NCBI GenBank assembly: GCA_033297205.1
Contig: MU859097.1
Span: 62,001-126,000 of the forward strand
Length of the DNA: 64,000 nt
Direction: 5' to 3'
DNA from: Pseudoneurospora amorphoporcata
Lineage: Eukaryota; Ascomycota; Sordariomycetes; Sordariales; Sordariaceae
A program made the position numbers and the translations under genes. A model generated the notes under the pieces. That model was not told the origin of the DNA, ran no database searches, and was given only the letters and a program-made list of their open reading frames with translations. This document shows, in pieces, positions 35,143-46,679 of the stretch. Positions within the stretch are counted from its first letter, which is position 1; every line of letters starts with the position of its first letter.

Positions 35143-37332
35143 ATGTTCGGACTCACCTGGGATGAGCAAGCACAGCAGCGCCTTGCTGAAGAGAAGCGTC
35201 TCGCGGAGAAACAACGGAAGAAGAAGGAACTTGAACTTGGAAGCCAAGACGGCAGGAGTGCGATTGGATCAACCATTACGCAACGTTCCTCTTCCACAGC
35301 GGACAAGTCTGGCGCGACGAGCAACTCAAAGGGCAGCGCTGTATCGAGGCTTAAGACGGCCTTCCTAGGCACACGTCAGTCCGACAAATCCGACGAGAAG
35401 CTGCGGCCAAGCTCTTACTACGCCCCCTCATCAAGGCTGTCGTCCTTCTTCGCCGAGAACAACTACATCGCTTTTGGCAACTCGGACCAACTGGTTAGTA
35501 CTGATGTCGACCACACTGACGAGCGTTGTGAACTACCAGAGAACAAGGTCGTGGAAGACCAGCGTGATGAACTATCGGGAGAGAGTGCCGTGGAAGACCA
35601 ACCGACAAAGCTCGCGCTGCCAAAGGAAGGCAAAGAAAGCAGAGCACTCGCACTGGAAGCACTCGAGGGCTTGAAGGCGCCTCCACCCAAGTCACCTACT
35701 TTTGTCATCCTCACCACTCCCTCAACACCGGAGGATGCTGACAGCCGCACTTCCAATAATGACCCGCCGGATACAACACTTATCCAGTGGCTGGGTGAAG
35801 ATTCATATATAACAAGGACAACCACCGTCACATACGAGCCTCGAGGGGACGCTGACGTGAATGATCAGGTAATCAAAACCACCATTTCAGCGGATCCCTC
35901 GCCCTTTTCCACGGTCAAAGGCTCCAAATCACGAACTTCGCCCCCCATTGTACGTCCTTCGGCACTAGCTGCGGGTGATGAGGTTCCATCATTCTCATCT
36001 CTTGTCGACAACTGGTTCACGGCACTTCAGAGCCCCAGCAAAGCCGTCTCGCCGAATTTTTCAACAGCGAATAATAGCAACACATCCGGCCCAAGCTACG
36101 CCAATGGTTCGGCCGAAGGTCATGCTTCAACTTCAACCCAGGACTTCCTTTCAGTTCCCAAGACCCCGGGTCTTCCCCCGAAGCGCGGAGGAACCAACCC
36201 AGATGCCTGGAAGCCACCCAACAATTGGGGATGTCCATCGACCGCGGATTTATTGCCAAAGACCAATGAAGAGCAAAACAACCTCGAGGATATCAAGGAC
36301 GAAAACACGGACAAGAATGTGACAAGATTACAGAAAGATGTCGAGGCTATGGCTATATCCAACCCCGAGAAGGTTTTAGCTCGCCTGATGGAAGAATGGG
36401 GCGAGCCGTCCGACGCCTCATCACATATGCAAAGGGAAAAGGATAGAAAGCGCCTGATGCTTTCGGTACTCCACAACATGGGCGGATATCCTGCGACTCT
36501 GGTGGAAACGGCGGGCCGACCGGATCATGGCGCTCTTCACGCTTCACGGCAGAAAATACTCGCCCTGTTCGAGTCTGAAGGTAACCCTCAGCTGATACTG
36601 AATACTTGCCGTTCTCTGCTAACCTTTTCAGCGACTGCGTCCTACCTAGCTGCAACTTACTCAGACGCCACAATCACCCACCTCTCGCTCTCTCCGCTAC
36701 CACACGACCTCTTCCCAAACGTGCAACCTCTGTTTGCCCCGCCCAACAAGGCATCGATCTCCTTCGCAGCAGACTCCTTCAACTCAGTCCACTGCCTCTC
36801 ACTGCCGTCACTGGTACCAGCCCACGAGATCGTCGAAGTTCTCAAACAAACCTACCGCTGCCTTGCTCCCAACGGCACTCTGCAGCTAGTGCTGCTTGAT
36901 CCCTTCCCAGTGGCAAGAAGACTCGGCCCTCGCACAAGAAAATGGTTTGAGAAGCACATCCTGTCAAATCTGCAGTCACAGGCTCGCTGTGTTAAACCAA
37001 GTGCAGTCTTCCCCGGATTCTTGGAGGAAGCGCAGCTCCGCGTCCGTGAGGAAACATGCATCAAGACAAAATTCTTGGCTGTACCACCGGATCCTACAGA
37101 TGTGTTGACTGATGACCAGGAGCGCGTTCAGGCGGAGCTCCGAAGCGTCGTGGGCAGAATGCTGTGGCAGGAGGTTTGGGGAAAGATGGTCACTGGTGAC
37201 GATAACTGGTGGGATGACCCCGAGTGCGTCGAGGAGTGTTCTAGACTTGGAACCTTCTTTGAGTTCAGCCGGATTGCGGCTGTCAAGGTCGGCAATACCG
37301 AGGTTTTGGGAGCTTTCAGCGTTGGTTGCTGA
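35143..37332 (+). CDS. 729-aa protein with degenerate class I methyltransferase-like C-terminal domain
   Basis: Single exon starting at ATG 35143. Residues 1-30 are a charged, coiled-coil-like helix (repeated EEKR/KQRKKKE). Residues ~40-400 are Ser/Pro/Thr-rich and probably disordered. From about 455 the sequence becomes globular. It has alternating strands and helices such as LILNTCRSLL, TITHLSLSP, SISFAADSFNSVHCLSLPSL and CLAPNGTLQLVLLDP. That order resembles a Rossmann-like SAM methyltransferase, with the last two segments matching motifs near strands 4 and 5. The Gly-x-Gly of motif I is not visible, so binding of S-adenosylmethionine is uncertain. It then ends in a Trp-rich acidic region. 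I do not know its substrate. Confidence 0.75.
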   Translation: MFGLTWDEQAQQRLAEEKRLAEKQRKKKELELGSQDGRSAIGSTITQRSSSTADKSGATSNSKGSAVSRLKTAFLGTRQSDKSDEKLRPSSYYAPSSRLSSFFAENNYIAFGNSDQLVSTDVDHTDERCELPENKVVEDQRDELSGESAVEDQPTKLALPKEGKESRALALEALEGLKAPPPKSPTFVILTTPSTPEDADSRTSNNDPPDTTLIQWLGEDSYITRTTTVTYEPRGDADVNDQVIKTTISADPSPFSTVKGSKSRTSPPIVRPSALAAGDEVPSFSSLVDNWFTALQSPSKAVSPNFSTANNSNTSGPSYANGSAEGHASTSTQDFLSVPKTPGLPPKRGGTNPDAWKPPNNWGCPSTADLLPKTNEEQNNLEDIKDENTDKNVTRLQKDVEAMAISNPEKVLARLMEEWGEPSDASSHMQREKDRKRLMLSVLHNMGGYPATLVETAGRPDHGALHASRQKILALFESEGNPQLILNTCRSLLTFSATASYLAATYSDATITHLSLSPLPHDLFPNVQPLFAPPNKASISFAADSFNSVHCLSLPSLVPAHEIVEVLKQTYRCLAPNGTLQLVLLDPFPVARRLGPRTRKWFEKHILSNLQSQARCVKPSAVFPGFLEEAQLRVREETCIKTKFLAVPPDPTDVLTDDQERVQAELRSVVGRMLWQEVWGKMVTGDDNWWDDPECVEECSRLGTFFEFSRIAAVKVGNTEVLGAFSVGC

Positions 37333-38686
37333 TATTAAGGTTCGGGATGTACTCGAGGTCACAGCTCAATCAACCATACCATATGGAGCGGGACCCTGCA
37401 GGGTTATGGCAGACACAGCTACCTGTGCACATTGAGATCTTTCCATGAATGCATTGTCCGTTGTTCTGGGAACTCAGACCAGTGTCTTTAAAGCTCTTTT
37501 CAGTCTTCTGTTCTTTTCATGTTCCCCGTATACTTGCATTCATAGATACCATGGTTGGCAATGTCAGTAATGGAAGAAGGTGTTTAGGATGGATGTATGG
37601 GTTGGTCAAGATGAGAGAAACCATGTACGTAGGGATTTTGTCAGCTGCTATGGAGACAAGCCGGATCGAAGATGCTGTATCTTCACGATGTCATGAAAGG
37701 ACTTTGGCGTTGAGTTTCGTTAGAGAAGTTGTAAGAAACTTGTATATAACGAACAACGTCTTTCCCCAGTCCAAGGGATCGATATTTGACACCCCCTAAC
37801 AGAGACTGGGTGGACACTCCATCGTCACTGCCGCTCACCTGGGCCGCTTTATCCCAGATTGCGGCAGATGAAGTTCAACAAACGGGAAAACTCATGATCA
37901 CAATTTCGGTAACAATCATGGTTCTATCAACCAGACCAGTTGTTCGTCACCATAGCAGCTCATAACCGCGAATGTTGCTTTTTGTCAGGTCAAGGGTTAG
38001 GGTCCGCTTACTGTGCGAAGAACCGCCTTTCATAATCGTTCTTACTATGGCAGAAAAACCTACATGAATGGATGAATACACTAGGAAAACGTTTTCTTCG
38101 AATGCAATTTGATTGACTAGCAGGTAATAATCGCCTTGTCCCTCTTTTCCAGCTCGCCACAAAGCAACCTTCTTTAGAGTTTACCAGCAACGTTGCCATT
38201 CCTGTGCCCCATGGTGACCTGTTGTGCCACAGTTTTCCATCTTTTAGCTCCATCCAAAGATGAAGCATATGCTTGTCGAGCCGAGGGGGATGACGGAATA
38301 GATGGCATGTATGTGCCAGACTACGAATGACCTGCCCGTCCTAAAGACGTACTGGTTCGTGCAGTGACGTACGGGCGTGGTGGGTTGATGGGCGGTCGTG
38401 ACGAAGAGCCAATCCATTGAAGAACACGGTGTGTCTTGCGGTCTGGTCTGTACCGAGTAGACTTGGCTGGGGGAGGCGATGACGGAGGGGGACACGGGCG
38501 TCTGGGACTAAGGTTCGGGACCTCTTTCTTCTAACCGCCAGGATCGACTCAAGGGGTCATCATGAAACGGGTTTGGTTGTTATCCTCCGTATGTACCTAT
38601 ACCAAAGAAACCAACCAAAGCCTTGTTCCTCTTTTCACTGCTGCAGCAAAGGGTATCTTGTTGATAAGCACTTTTCCTCTTTTTCC

Positions 38687-38719
<33 letters not shown>

Positions 38720-38893
38720 TCCTCCCCCTCCTCCCAAGATTTGCGTGATGGTGGTTGTCCAGTGATTTCAGCCTCTCTTGTTCTTGTTGCTGATTCCATT
38801 GTATTTTTTCGATCCAGATCCCATGTTATCCCCCAACGCCAGTTGTTGTAAATGCAAGGTTATGTTGTTGGTGTGGAATGGATGATTCAACGT
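37333..38893. other. intergenic between two convergent genes, about 1.6 kb
   Basis: This is shared 3' flanking DNA of the plus-strand gene ending at 37332 and the minus-strand gene ending at 38894. A CTT/CCT-rich microsatellite lies at about 38675-38740. No gene is supported. Confidence 0.55.
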
Positions 38894-39401
38894 TTACGAA
38901 AAATCCATCTCGACCTCCTCGGTCTCGGTCTTCTCGGTCTTCTTTGTCTTGCCTGCGTGTTTGCGACGAACTCGTTAGCACCACTGCTCAAATGTTTCTT
39001 CTTCTTCTTCTTCTTCTCCTCCCACTCACTCCCCCTTTCCCCTCCCCCCCCCATCTCCCATTCAGTAACCAGAAAAAAGAATTGTACTAACCAATACCCA
39101 TCATCTCCTCCACCTTCTCCACGTCCATCTTGCTCAACCCTTCCTTCTCCATCTTGCGCCTGATCGCATACCCCATCTTCTTCTCCAGCTTGCGCTGCGC
39201 CTTCTTGCCGAGCGCCTTCTTGGGTCCGCTGTTGGGCAGCAAGCCGACGCGGGCGCCGCGGTTCTGGTCGTCCCTGGTGATATTGTGGATCTTCTCCATC
39301 TTGCCCTGGGCCGACTCGCGCTGGCGCAGCTTGCGGAGGGTGGCCTTCTTGGCGATGAGGCGGTTCTTGGAGGGGCCGTTGGGGTTTCTGACGGAAGGCA
39401 T
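38894..39401 (-). CDS. alb1: Alb1-like ribosome biogenesis factor, 122 aa
   Basis: Two exons, 39401-39092 and 38952-38894, joined across an intron with donor GTTAGT. Without the splice the frame stops right after MMGIG. With it the protein gains an acidic tail that ends VEMDFS. The start MPS-N, the basic body, the KK-x2-RK-x-EK repeat followed by YA-x2-RK, and the acidic E-x-DMD-like tail match the layout of yeast Alb1. Alb1 works with Arx1 on the pre-60S subunit and shuttles between nucleus and cytoplasm. Length is close to other filamentous fungal members and shorter than the 175-aa yeast protein. The poly-CTT tract in the intron is unremarkable. Confidence 0.7.
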
Positions 39402-40225
39402 TTTGGCGGCGGTTCGGTTGGTTTGGTTTGGGGGTGGATGGGTTTGTTGAAGAAGTCGAAAAGGGGGGCCACCGGGAAATTGGGTGGGAAGACTGAAAGG
39501 AGGTCGAAGAGAGGTTGATTTTGAGAGACGGATGTCAATGGGTTTGGCGGGGAGATGGGACGGGGACGATGGAGGTTAGGTAGAAGATAAGATTCAGATG
39601 GATTGGCAGATCTGGACTCGAGGTTCGCCCAGTGGAGGCGACCGTAGGACAGAAACAAAAATTTTGTGGGGATCGCTGGAGCCTGCCAGTGTGACGTTGA
39701 TGCATGGCTTGGCGGTCTAGGGGACTTATAAGTGGGGCTTCTGTGCGACCGCTCCGGGCTGAACAGCGCTCAAAGACAGCGGCAACACAGCGCTGTCACT
39801 GGAATGTGATGCTGAAGTTCCCCTGAGTGGAAGTAAACAATCATCGATCCCGTGATGGCCTCAATTTTCCGAAGCGTGGATGACAACAACTATTGATTAG
39901 ATTATGACGGTATAACAGCTATGTAGGATGGTGACCAGCACCCTTTTTTTTTGTTTCGCGGAAAATCAAAAGCGGTATACAAATCGCGGAAAACAGACAA
40001 CGGCCTCTCCAACTGCTTAACCAAATAAATCCTCCCATCATGATCCCAAGATCTTCCTTTCTTTCTATGTTCGTCAACATCGTAGCTCATCATAGCCGGT
40101 CGTCATCAAGATTAGAAACAGGTAGGCGAACAAAAGCACAAGAAGAAGAAACCAACAAGGAACAAAACAGCAACGCAAAAGACAGAACAACAGAAAACAG
40201 ACAACCCCACCTCCCCTTCTCGAGA
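39402..40225. other. intergenic, about 0.8 kb
   Basis: Promoter and leader of the Alb1-like gene together with the 3' flank of the lipoxygenase gene, which has the same orientation. No other feature is seen. Confidence 0.6.
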
Positions 40226-42582
40226 TCAAATCAAAATCGACACAGCCGTATTCCCCGGATCCAGCACCATATACGGCAAACTCCCCTTCTCCATCGCCCT
40301 TGAGTTCTCCCACACAGCCGTCTGCGTCTCCCTCAACCGCGCATACAACCTCTCACTAGCCTCAGCAACCATCTTCTCCCTCCGTCCCTTCTTCGTCTTA
40401 TAAACCCGCCACATACTCGCCGCGTAATTGAGCAAGGATCGATCCTGCGGCGCTCTGAAGCTCAGCAACCACGGTACCTGCGCACTCAACAACCATTGCC
40501 GCTGACGGTTGATAGGTAAGGAAGCAACGAGGTCGTGTTCTTTCATCTGTTGCAGGGCTGAAAGGGAGGTAGGCGGTGCGGTGCACAACATAGGTGGTTT
40601 GGCGATGACAAAAGCCTGGTAGAAGTTTTGCAGGTAATTGACGGCCGAGTGGAAGGAAGTAGCGGTGTGGATGCACATTGTTATTGCGTCCGTTAGGGCC
40701 TCCAGGTCCCTAATCTCGGGGAAGGAGGACAAGTGGGCGCCTCCTTGGCGCATTTCATCGCACCAAGCCTGGATGTACTGATCTTGCGCAACGGACTCGT
40801 CAGACGAGTAGGAGAGGGCGAGCATTTCGGATACATAAGAGCGCAAAACGGTCCAGAGCTCGAGGACGTCCTTCGCGTAGGCGTAGTTCCTGTACCGTGT
40901 GGAGGAGGAAAGACCCTCGGCTGTGTTAGGGAACCCCCGGCGGGCAAGGTCGTTGGGGACGTAATTCGCTACGAAATCATAGTTGTCGTAGGCGTGGCGG
41001 ATGAACGAGTGGCACTGCTCGGGCGAGATGCCGACGATGTCGACGATGACTTGCGGGACGAGCGTGGCGCGGGCCGCGGCGTTGACGGAGAGGGTCTTGT
41101 ACCAGTGGGGGGAGAGTAGGCGGTAGACGGGGTGTTCCATGGGTAAGGACCGGTTGGTGCCGACGATGATGGCTTCCTCGACTAGGTGGGCGAGCGTGAG
41201 GTGGACGGTCAGTTCGTGGCGCATCCAGTCGGTCACTTGGGCGCAGGTTTTGGCGTAGCGCCAGGGCCAGTCCGTCTTCTCGGTCCGGGTCGAGTCCCGA
41301 GGGGTTAGGCGCTTGTTGAAAATGGTGACGGATGCTTCCATGGAGCCGCGGTAGTCGATACAGATGGCGACCGGGTGGAGCTTGCCGTCGTCGTACAGCT
41401 GGAAGAGGCTGACGGCGCCGACGCACCAGTTGTCGTCGCTGCCGGGCTGCTTGTGGTGGAGTACGGCGGTTGAGTCGGAGGCTCCGACGGCGTTGCGGAA
41501 GTAACTCCCGTCTTGGACGAAGAGAGATGCTGGGTCCGCGGCCTCCAGAGCTGAGATCCATTCGTTGTAACCACCGGTTCTCGCGGCTGTCAAAAACTCG
41601 CCGATCCATTGCTTCCCGGCTTGCGTGATGGTCGTGGGGTTGGTACCGGTGAACTGCTGTTCGGCAAAGCGGCGGTCGCTGTACCAGTCGTCCAGAAGAC
41701 CAATGTTTCCACCGCTGGCAATGTCGGTGCCTATCTTGCGATGAAACCTGTTATAGTCCTCGACGTCCTGAATGTTTATGCCCTTCTCTGGTTCCCCTCC
41801 ATACGCAGCAGTGCGAGCCTTTTCCAGCAGCCACTGCTTCGTGCGCCCAAGGAATCCATCTTCATCCGGGATGAGTTTCTGCAAGATAACTGCTGTTTCA
41901 AGCAGACCGGCAGTGTTGAAGACGCCAAAGACGGTGTAGTCCTGATCCACAGGGATATGCTGGAGATGAGGGGGGAACTCGGCAGGAGTTCCATCGGCGT
42001 TGTTGGGATATGGCGTGAACTGGTAGGTATTCCTTTGCTGCTCAAGCGAAAGGTATCTTGGAAATGTGGGCTCAATACCGAGGACATCAAAGAGAGAGTT
42101 GAATCTAGAAGTGAAAGTCAGTCAACATTTTTCTCTTGGCAGACCATGTTCACCGCCTCATGGCCGTGACTATCGCGGGTAACATCAGCTTACGTCTGTT
42201 CAACACGCTCATATGCCTGCGTCAAGGCAAGCTGGGTACCCAGGTATGTTCCTTCACGGACATTCCCTTCTGGCTCTTTGATGTTCTTGGGGTCATTGGG
42301 ATCGACCTCGGGATACAGCTTGAGATCCAGCAGCTCACTGTGAAAGATGCCAGGATCAAAGGACGGCAACGGGCAGTCCCCAATTGTCTCGGGCACAACC
42401 TGTTTCAGGAAGTCCTTCTTTGCTGGATGTTTCAGAATGGTTTTCTTGTCCGGCCGAGACGCTGCCTGTGTTGCTGTGGGGACAGGCAGAGGCAGATCAG
42501 AAATTGGATGCCTGTGAATGAGTTTTTTCACAAAGGCGACGGCTCGGCGAGCCAGTGATCGTTTCGGGCGGGATACCGCCAT
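40226..42582 (-). CDS. intracellular iron lipoxygenase, 755 aa
   Basis: Exons 42582-42194 and 42104-40226, separated by an 89-nt intron (GTAAGC ... CTAG). The N-terminus has a basic stretch and no signal peptide, which suggests a cytosolic enzyme. The catalytic domain has all five metal ligands of the family: His426 and His431 in HELTVHLTLAH, His615 and Asn619 in SFHSAVNYLQ, and Ile755 as the C-terminal residue (…SILI). The WxxAK and HPVYRLLSPH segments are also present. Lipoxygenases add oxygen to polyunsaturated fatty acids, giving hydroperoxides used in oxylipin signalling. The C-terminal Ile and lack of signal peptide fit iron-type fungal lipoxygenases rather than the secreted manganese type. 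Regiospecificity cannot be read here. Confidence 0.92.
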
Positions 42583-44085
42583 TTTGCTTCTTTGTTTTCC
42601 TCAGGGACCTTTTCTCTTGCGTGCAATGGGTGAGGGCATACAGATCCAGCTGTTGCCGTGGTGGTATGAAGTTGAAAAAGTTGAAAAGAACATATTGACG
42701 AAGCGGTGGACCCCAATCCGGACTTGGGCTACCTGATTAAGGTTGGGCGTGATCTGGGAAGATGACGTTAATGCGGACACCGCCCATTTGGCCATTTGCT
42801 GTGGTTTCGGAATAAAAACATCAAAGACGAGGTTGGGATGTTGGGATTGCGGAGTACCCAATCCAGGTACCGGTTCGCCATGTGGATGAGAGGCTGCCAA
42901 CACAGCAGGGCCTCTACATGCATGAAGCATGAACTGCGTGATTTTGGGTCGCTGGTGCCAATGAGCGTCCATCAAACTAGCCCATCTGGGTGGAACCATC
43001 GTAGGATTTGGTAACTCGGCTAAAATCTGGTGTTTGTTTTGGAAGCCTCAAAGAATCAAAAGAAGGCTTCTGTTCGTCGCCGTGGGCGGACTTGGCACGG
43101 GATTGAAATTGTCCATATTTTTGAGTGCATTCCCAAGTTTGGGGAAATCGACTTTGGACTTGTCTTGGCCAACCACGTGTAATTGAACCGGTTCCCAATG
43201 GCTTGCGCGCCACGATACCATGGCTGATCGGGCATCGCCGTGCCTCAATCATGTCTGTCAGGCGTTTCATCTGGTAGCCCCCGCGTTGATGCTGTTGACA
43301 TTTGCTTACTTGAGGAGTCGATGGCGTAGGGAAGAGGGCAAGAAAGCCTTAGAATTACAGGAAAATGCGAGATTACGAACAATAGCGAAAGCAAGCGTGG
43401 ATACGATTGATTGAGTGTGCTATGGAGAGGAGAGAGGAGGAGGAAAGAGAGAGGCGGGAAGGTCTAGAGGTCTAGACGAACAGTCTTTACCCTGTTATTG
43501 CAACACAATTCCGGCACAGTGGGGACGGCTCAAAATCTTTGTACTAACTAAGCATTTTGCAACTACTGGTGCCTCAGTTATAGGTATACCAATCTGGGAA
43601 TCCGGGCAGCGAAAAGTGTTGCATTAACTGGGTAAATTTGTATGTATTTGCAAATGGGGGTGCTTGCAACTGCAGGTGCAAAGACTGTAGTGGGTGTGCT
43701 AGGGTACGAGTGGAGTAGGCGGTAAGAGTGCGGCTGGGAAAATGTTGCGAGTACTTTGGCAGTAACAGCTTTGGCGCAGGATACTCACGTCAAAAGCTAG
43801 CGATGATGTACCCTGGCTTGCCCGTCCGGTCTGTTATCATGCGGCTGCCTGACCGACCACGTCGAAGTCAGGCAGTTATTAGCTCCCATCAGGACGCGCT
43901 GCGCCATCTTGACCAGCTCATATTCCCAAATCGAATTTGTCCAGTCTGTCTCCAACATGAAGTTGTGACTTCAATCCGACACAACCAGTACTGACCGGCC
44001 AAACATTCCCGTTTACCATCTCTACCCAGTGACTACCCGACCTTCTCAGACTCGCTATTTTCAACTTGGTTAGGAACGGCGCACA
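42583..44085. other. intergenic between divergent lipoxygenase and HET-domain genes, about 1.5 kb
   Basis: This is the shared upstream region of two divergent genes. No conserved regulatory motif could be assigned by eye, and no additional gene is supported. Confidence 0.55.
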
Positions 44086-46679
44086 ATGGTCGACACCCAA
44101 GACTCACATCAAGAACTTGATAGCCACCAAGCCAAACGGCACCGACTACTCGACCTTCCCGAGCTCGTTGCTCAACCCCATCATAATGAACGACACACGA
44201 TGAATGATTCCTCGGAGTTACCTGGAGAGACTGATAGCAAACAAGCTGAACAACCTGGAGTTGGTGCGGGTGGTGTACCTGCGCCAGACGGGGAAGACGT
44301 TCAACCTTTTCGCTGCTCCAGCCCAGAGATCGACTTACTGCAAACACGATGCCGAAGAAGAGGTGCAGATAGGTGTGCCACAACGAAAATTAGCTGGAAC
44401 CTTCCGCCTCTGAGAAGTTTGAATCTTCTTCCGGAAGCATCTGATACCCGATCCGTCGCCGCTATACCTCTGGCGTACTGCGACGACTGCATGGGTATCG
44501 ACCTTGACAAAGTCACGTATCATGACGGATTGTGGGTTCCCTTGGCGAATATCAAGACGTGTCCTATGTGCACCTTTTTCTACGCTTCGATTGTTCGACT
44601 TTTTCCCTGTTCCAACTCAAAGAAGGACATCCTGCGCACGCGATGCGGACAAAATGGTGCGAATTGGCGTACCTCAAGGGCAATGAGTTGGGATCTTCCT
44701 CTCTTAAGGGATTCGAATCTTCTTCCAAAAGTATCTGACAACCAATCAGTCGCTAATATTACTCAATCATACTGCGAGAACTGCACGCACGTCAGTGTCG
44801 AAAGGTTTTTTTTACTAAAGAGCTGGGGACATGATGGTTGGTGCATTGGTACGACCCCCCGCTGGCATCTTCTTGAGCCCGTTCCGCCTGGCCTTCCAAG
44901 CGATCTGATCCAATACGCCTGTGATGTAAGGCGTTCTGAAGGCGACATAGTCATTGACTACTATTATTTCAAGAAAAGGGTGTACCCATGCTTGGCCGAT
45001 TATCGTTTCATTTCAAGCTGGCTGGCTGACTGTGTCGAGTCCCATGGAGACCATTGCTTCAACAGCCGTTTGGACCATGATCCTGTTCCAGGGCTCCAGT
45101 TCATTGACTGTGTCGCCCGACGAATTGTACCGGCATCTGAAGCTGGCCACGAAGCTTACCTGACGCTAAGCTATGTCTGGGGCGCACCTTCAGAGCATGT
45201 CGAAGAGATAGGTTCCGTCTCAACACTCCCCATTCACTTACCCAAGGTCATCGAGGATTCCATCAGGGTGGTAAAAGAACTAGGATTCAGATATTTGTGG
45301 GTGGACAGATATTGTATACCACAAGCCGATAGCCGAGCAAAACACACCCAGATTCAGCTCATGGGCGCGATTTACGCCCGCTCGGCCATAACCATAATTG
45401 CGGCAGCTGGAGAGGACGCGGATTATGGCTTGCCGGGAGTCGGCTTGAGAGCACGCAATCCCCAACTGCGGACCGATTCTGCAAGCGTGTGTACTGGGGA
45501 CCGGCTCCCACGACCCCTCATGGTATATCACCGGCCCAAAGAAGATATCGAATCAACTTTGTGGAGTACTCGAGGTTGGACTTACCAAGAAGCTCTCTTG
45601 TCCAAGAGACGCCTTGTCTTTACCGACAACCAGGTATTTTTCCAATGCCAGCGTATGCTTTGCGAGGAAAGCCAAATGTCATCAGCAGGAGGATCCGGGA
45701 GAACTGAAGAGCCTGGTAAGTTCGTTTTCCCACCTGCTGCGGATTTCAGAAACATCGAAACGGCCTGGGCGAGAATCAGCGAGTTTGTGAATCGCAATCT
45801 CTCCTTCGACCGTGATGCGCTGGATGCCATCAGTGGCATCCTGAACATATATTGGTCAGAGAGTACTCAAGACAGTGGTATCGCCTTTTTTATGGCTTGC
45901 CTCTGTTTCTCGAAGAGAGTCTGGAGAAGAGGCACAAGAGCTTCTGCGAAACAAGTGTCCTAATCAAGGGTCTATTATGGATGGGCAGTTGGTCGCATAG
46001 AGCCATCGGTTTGCCCAAGGTTGAGTCGTCTCCGACAAGGCTAGAGCGGCTACGGAGGAGCGAGTTCCCAAGCTGGACATGGGTTGGATGGAAAGGCACC
46101 TCCGAGTACGAGCTGTGTGCGGGTGGTACTAGCTACTTTGGTTTTTGCGGATGGAAATGTGCCATCCGGGCAGTGTATGAGGACCGTCAGATGAGCCTGG
46201 CATGGGAGGAAGACGCGGAACGAATTCTTGAGAATTCAGCCGTTGGCCTGAATCCGAAATTCTTGGACATCAAGGGGACATGTTTCGACGTGAGCCTTGC
46301 CTGGGATCCCAAGGAAGGAGAATGGGCGTATACTGAACCGCTGGCCTTGAAGTTGAAAAAATGTCGTATTTTACAGCGCTATATCCCACCGAACACCTTA
46401 GAGGAGGGCGAAGGGAAAGTACATAAACTTGTCGCGCTGCTTCTTTCAAATTTTGTGTCGGAAATAAAAGGAGGCGGTAGGATTCATGAAATGAAGGTGC
46501 TGTTACTTCAGCCGGTTGAGTGCAACGCTGGAAGATGGATATATGAGCGCGTAACATGTGATTCGATCGTGTGGAATCACGGGCATGTCGGTTTACCGGA
46601 GGCAGAACTGGTGCATTATTTGTCGTTGTTGCGACAGTTTGAGATCGGGCTCGAAGAGAGAGAGTTGCGAATGGGTTGA
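44086..46679 (+). pseudogene. HET-domain (heterokaryon-incompatibility type) gene with a one-base frameshift
   Basis: From ATG 44086 the frame encodes an N-terminal Cys-pair region, then the HET domain: AYLTLSYVWG, LPKVIEDSI, LGFRYLWVD-YCI and STLWSTRGWTYQEALLS. After that come the conserved ISEF-NR-LSFDRDALDAISGIL segment and GIAFF. The frame then loses homology and stops at 45961-45963. The canonical continuation YGLPLFLEESL ... PSWTWVGW resumes in another frame and ends at 46679. The break falls at a run of six T (45886-45891); one more T would join both halves. No intron bridges it. HET proteins trigger non-self recognition cell death in fungi. An internal ~61-residue duplication precedes the domain. 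Natural inactivation and a homopolymer sequencing error are equally possible. Confidence 0.8.
44308..44784 (+). repeat. internal duplication in the HET gene N-terminus (two 61-codon units, 294-nt period)
   Basis: Codons at 44308-44490 and 44602-44784 encode equal-length, gap-free segments that match at 29 of 61 positions. Shared marks are F-x-CS, TRC, GA, SW-x-LP-x-LR, NLLP, SD and a closing YC-x-x-C. The DNA still shows the duplication. It is old, given the divergence. The N-terminal Cys pair usual in HET proteins is therefore doubled. Confidence 0.75.

Noticed and set aside
40977..41609. 210-codon minus-strand Arg/Pro-rich frame
   Set aside because: It is a shadow frame inside the lipoxygenase catalytic domain.
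45716..45749. GTAAGT...TTTCAG as an intron in the HET gene
   Set aside because: It would be 34 nt and create an early stop, while the unspliced frame is the conserved family sequence.
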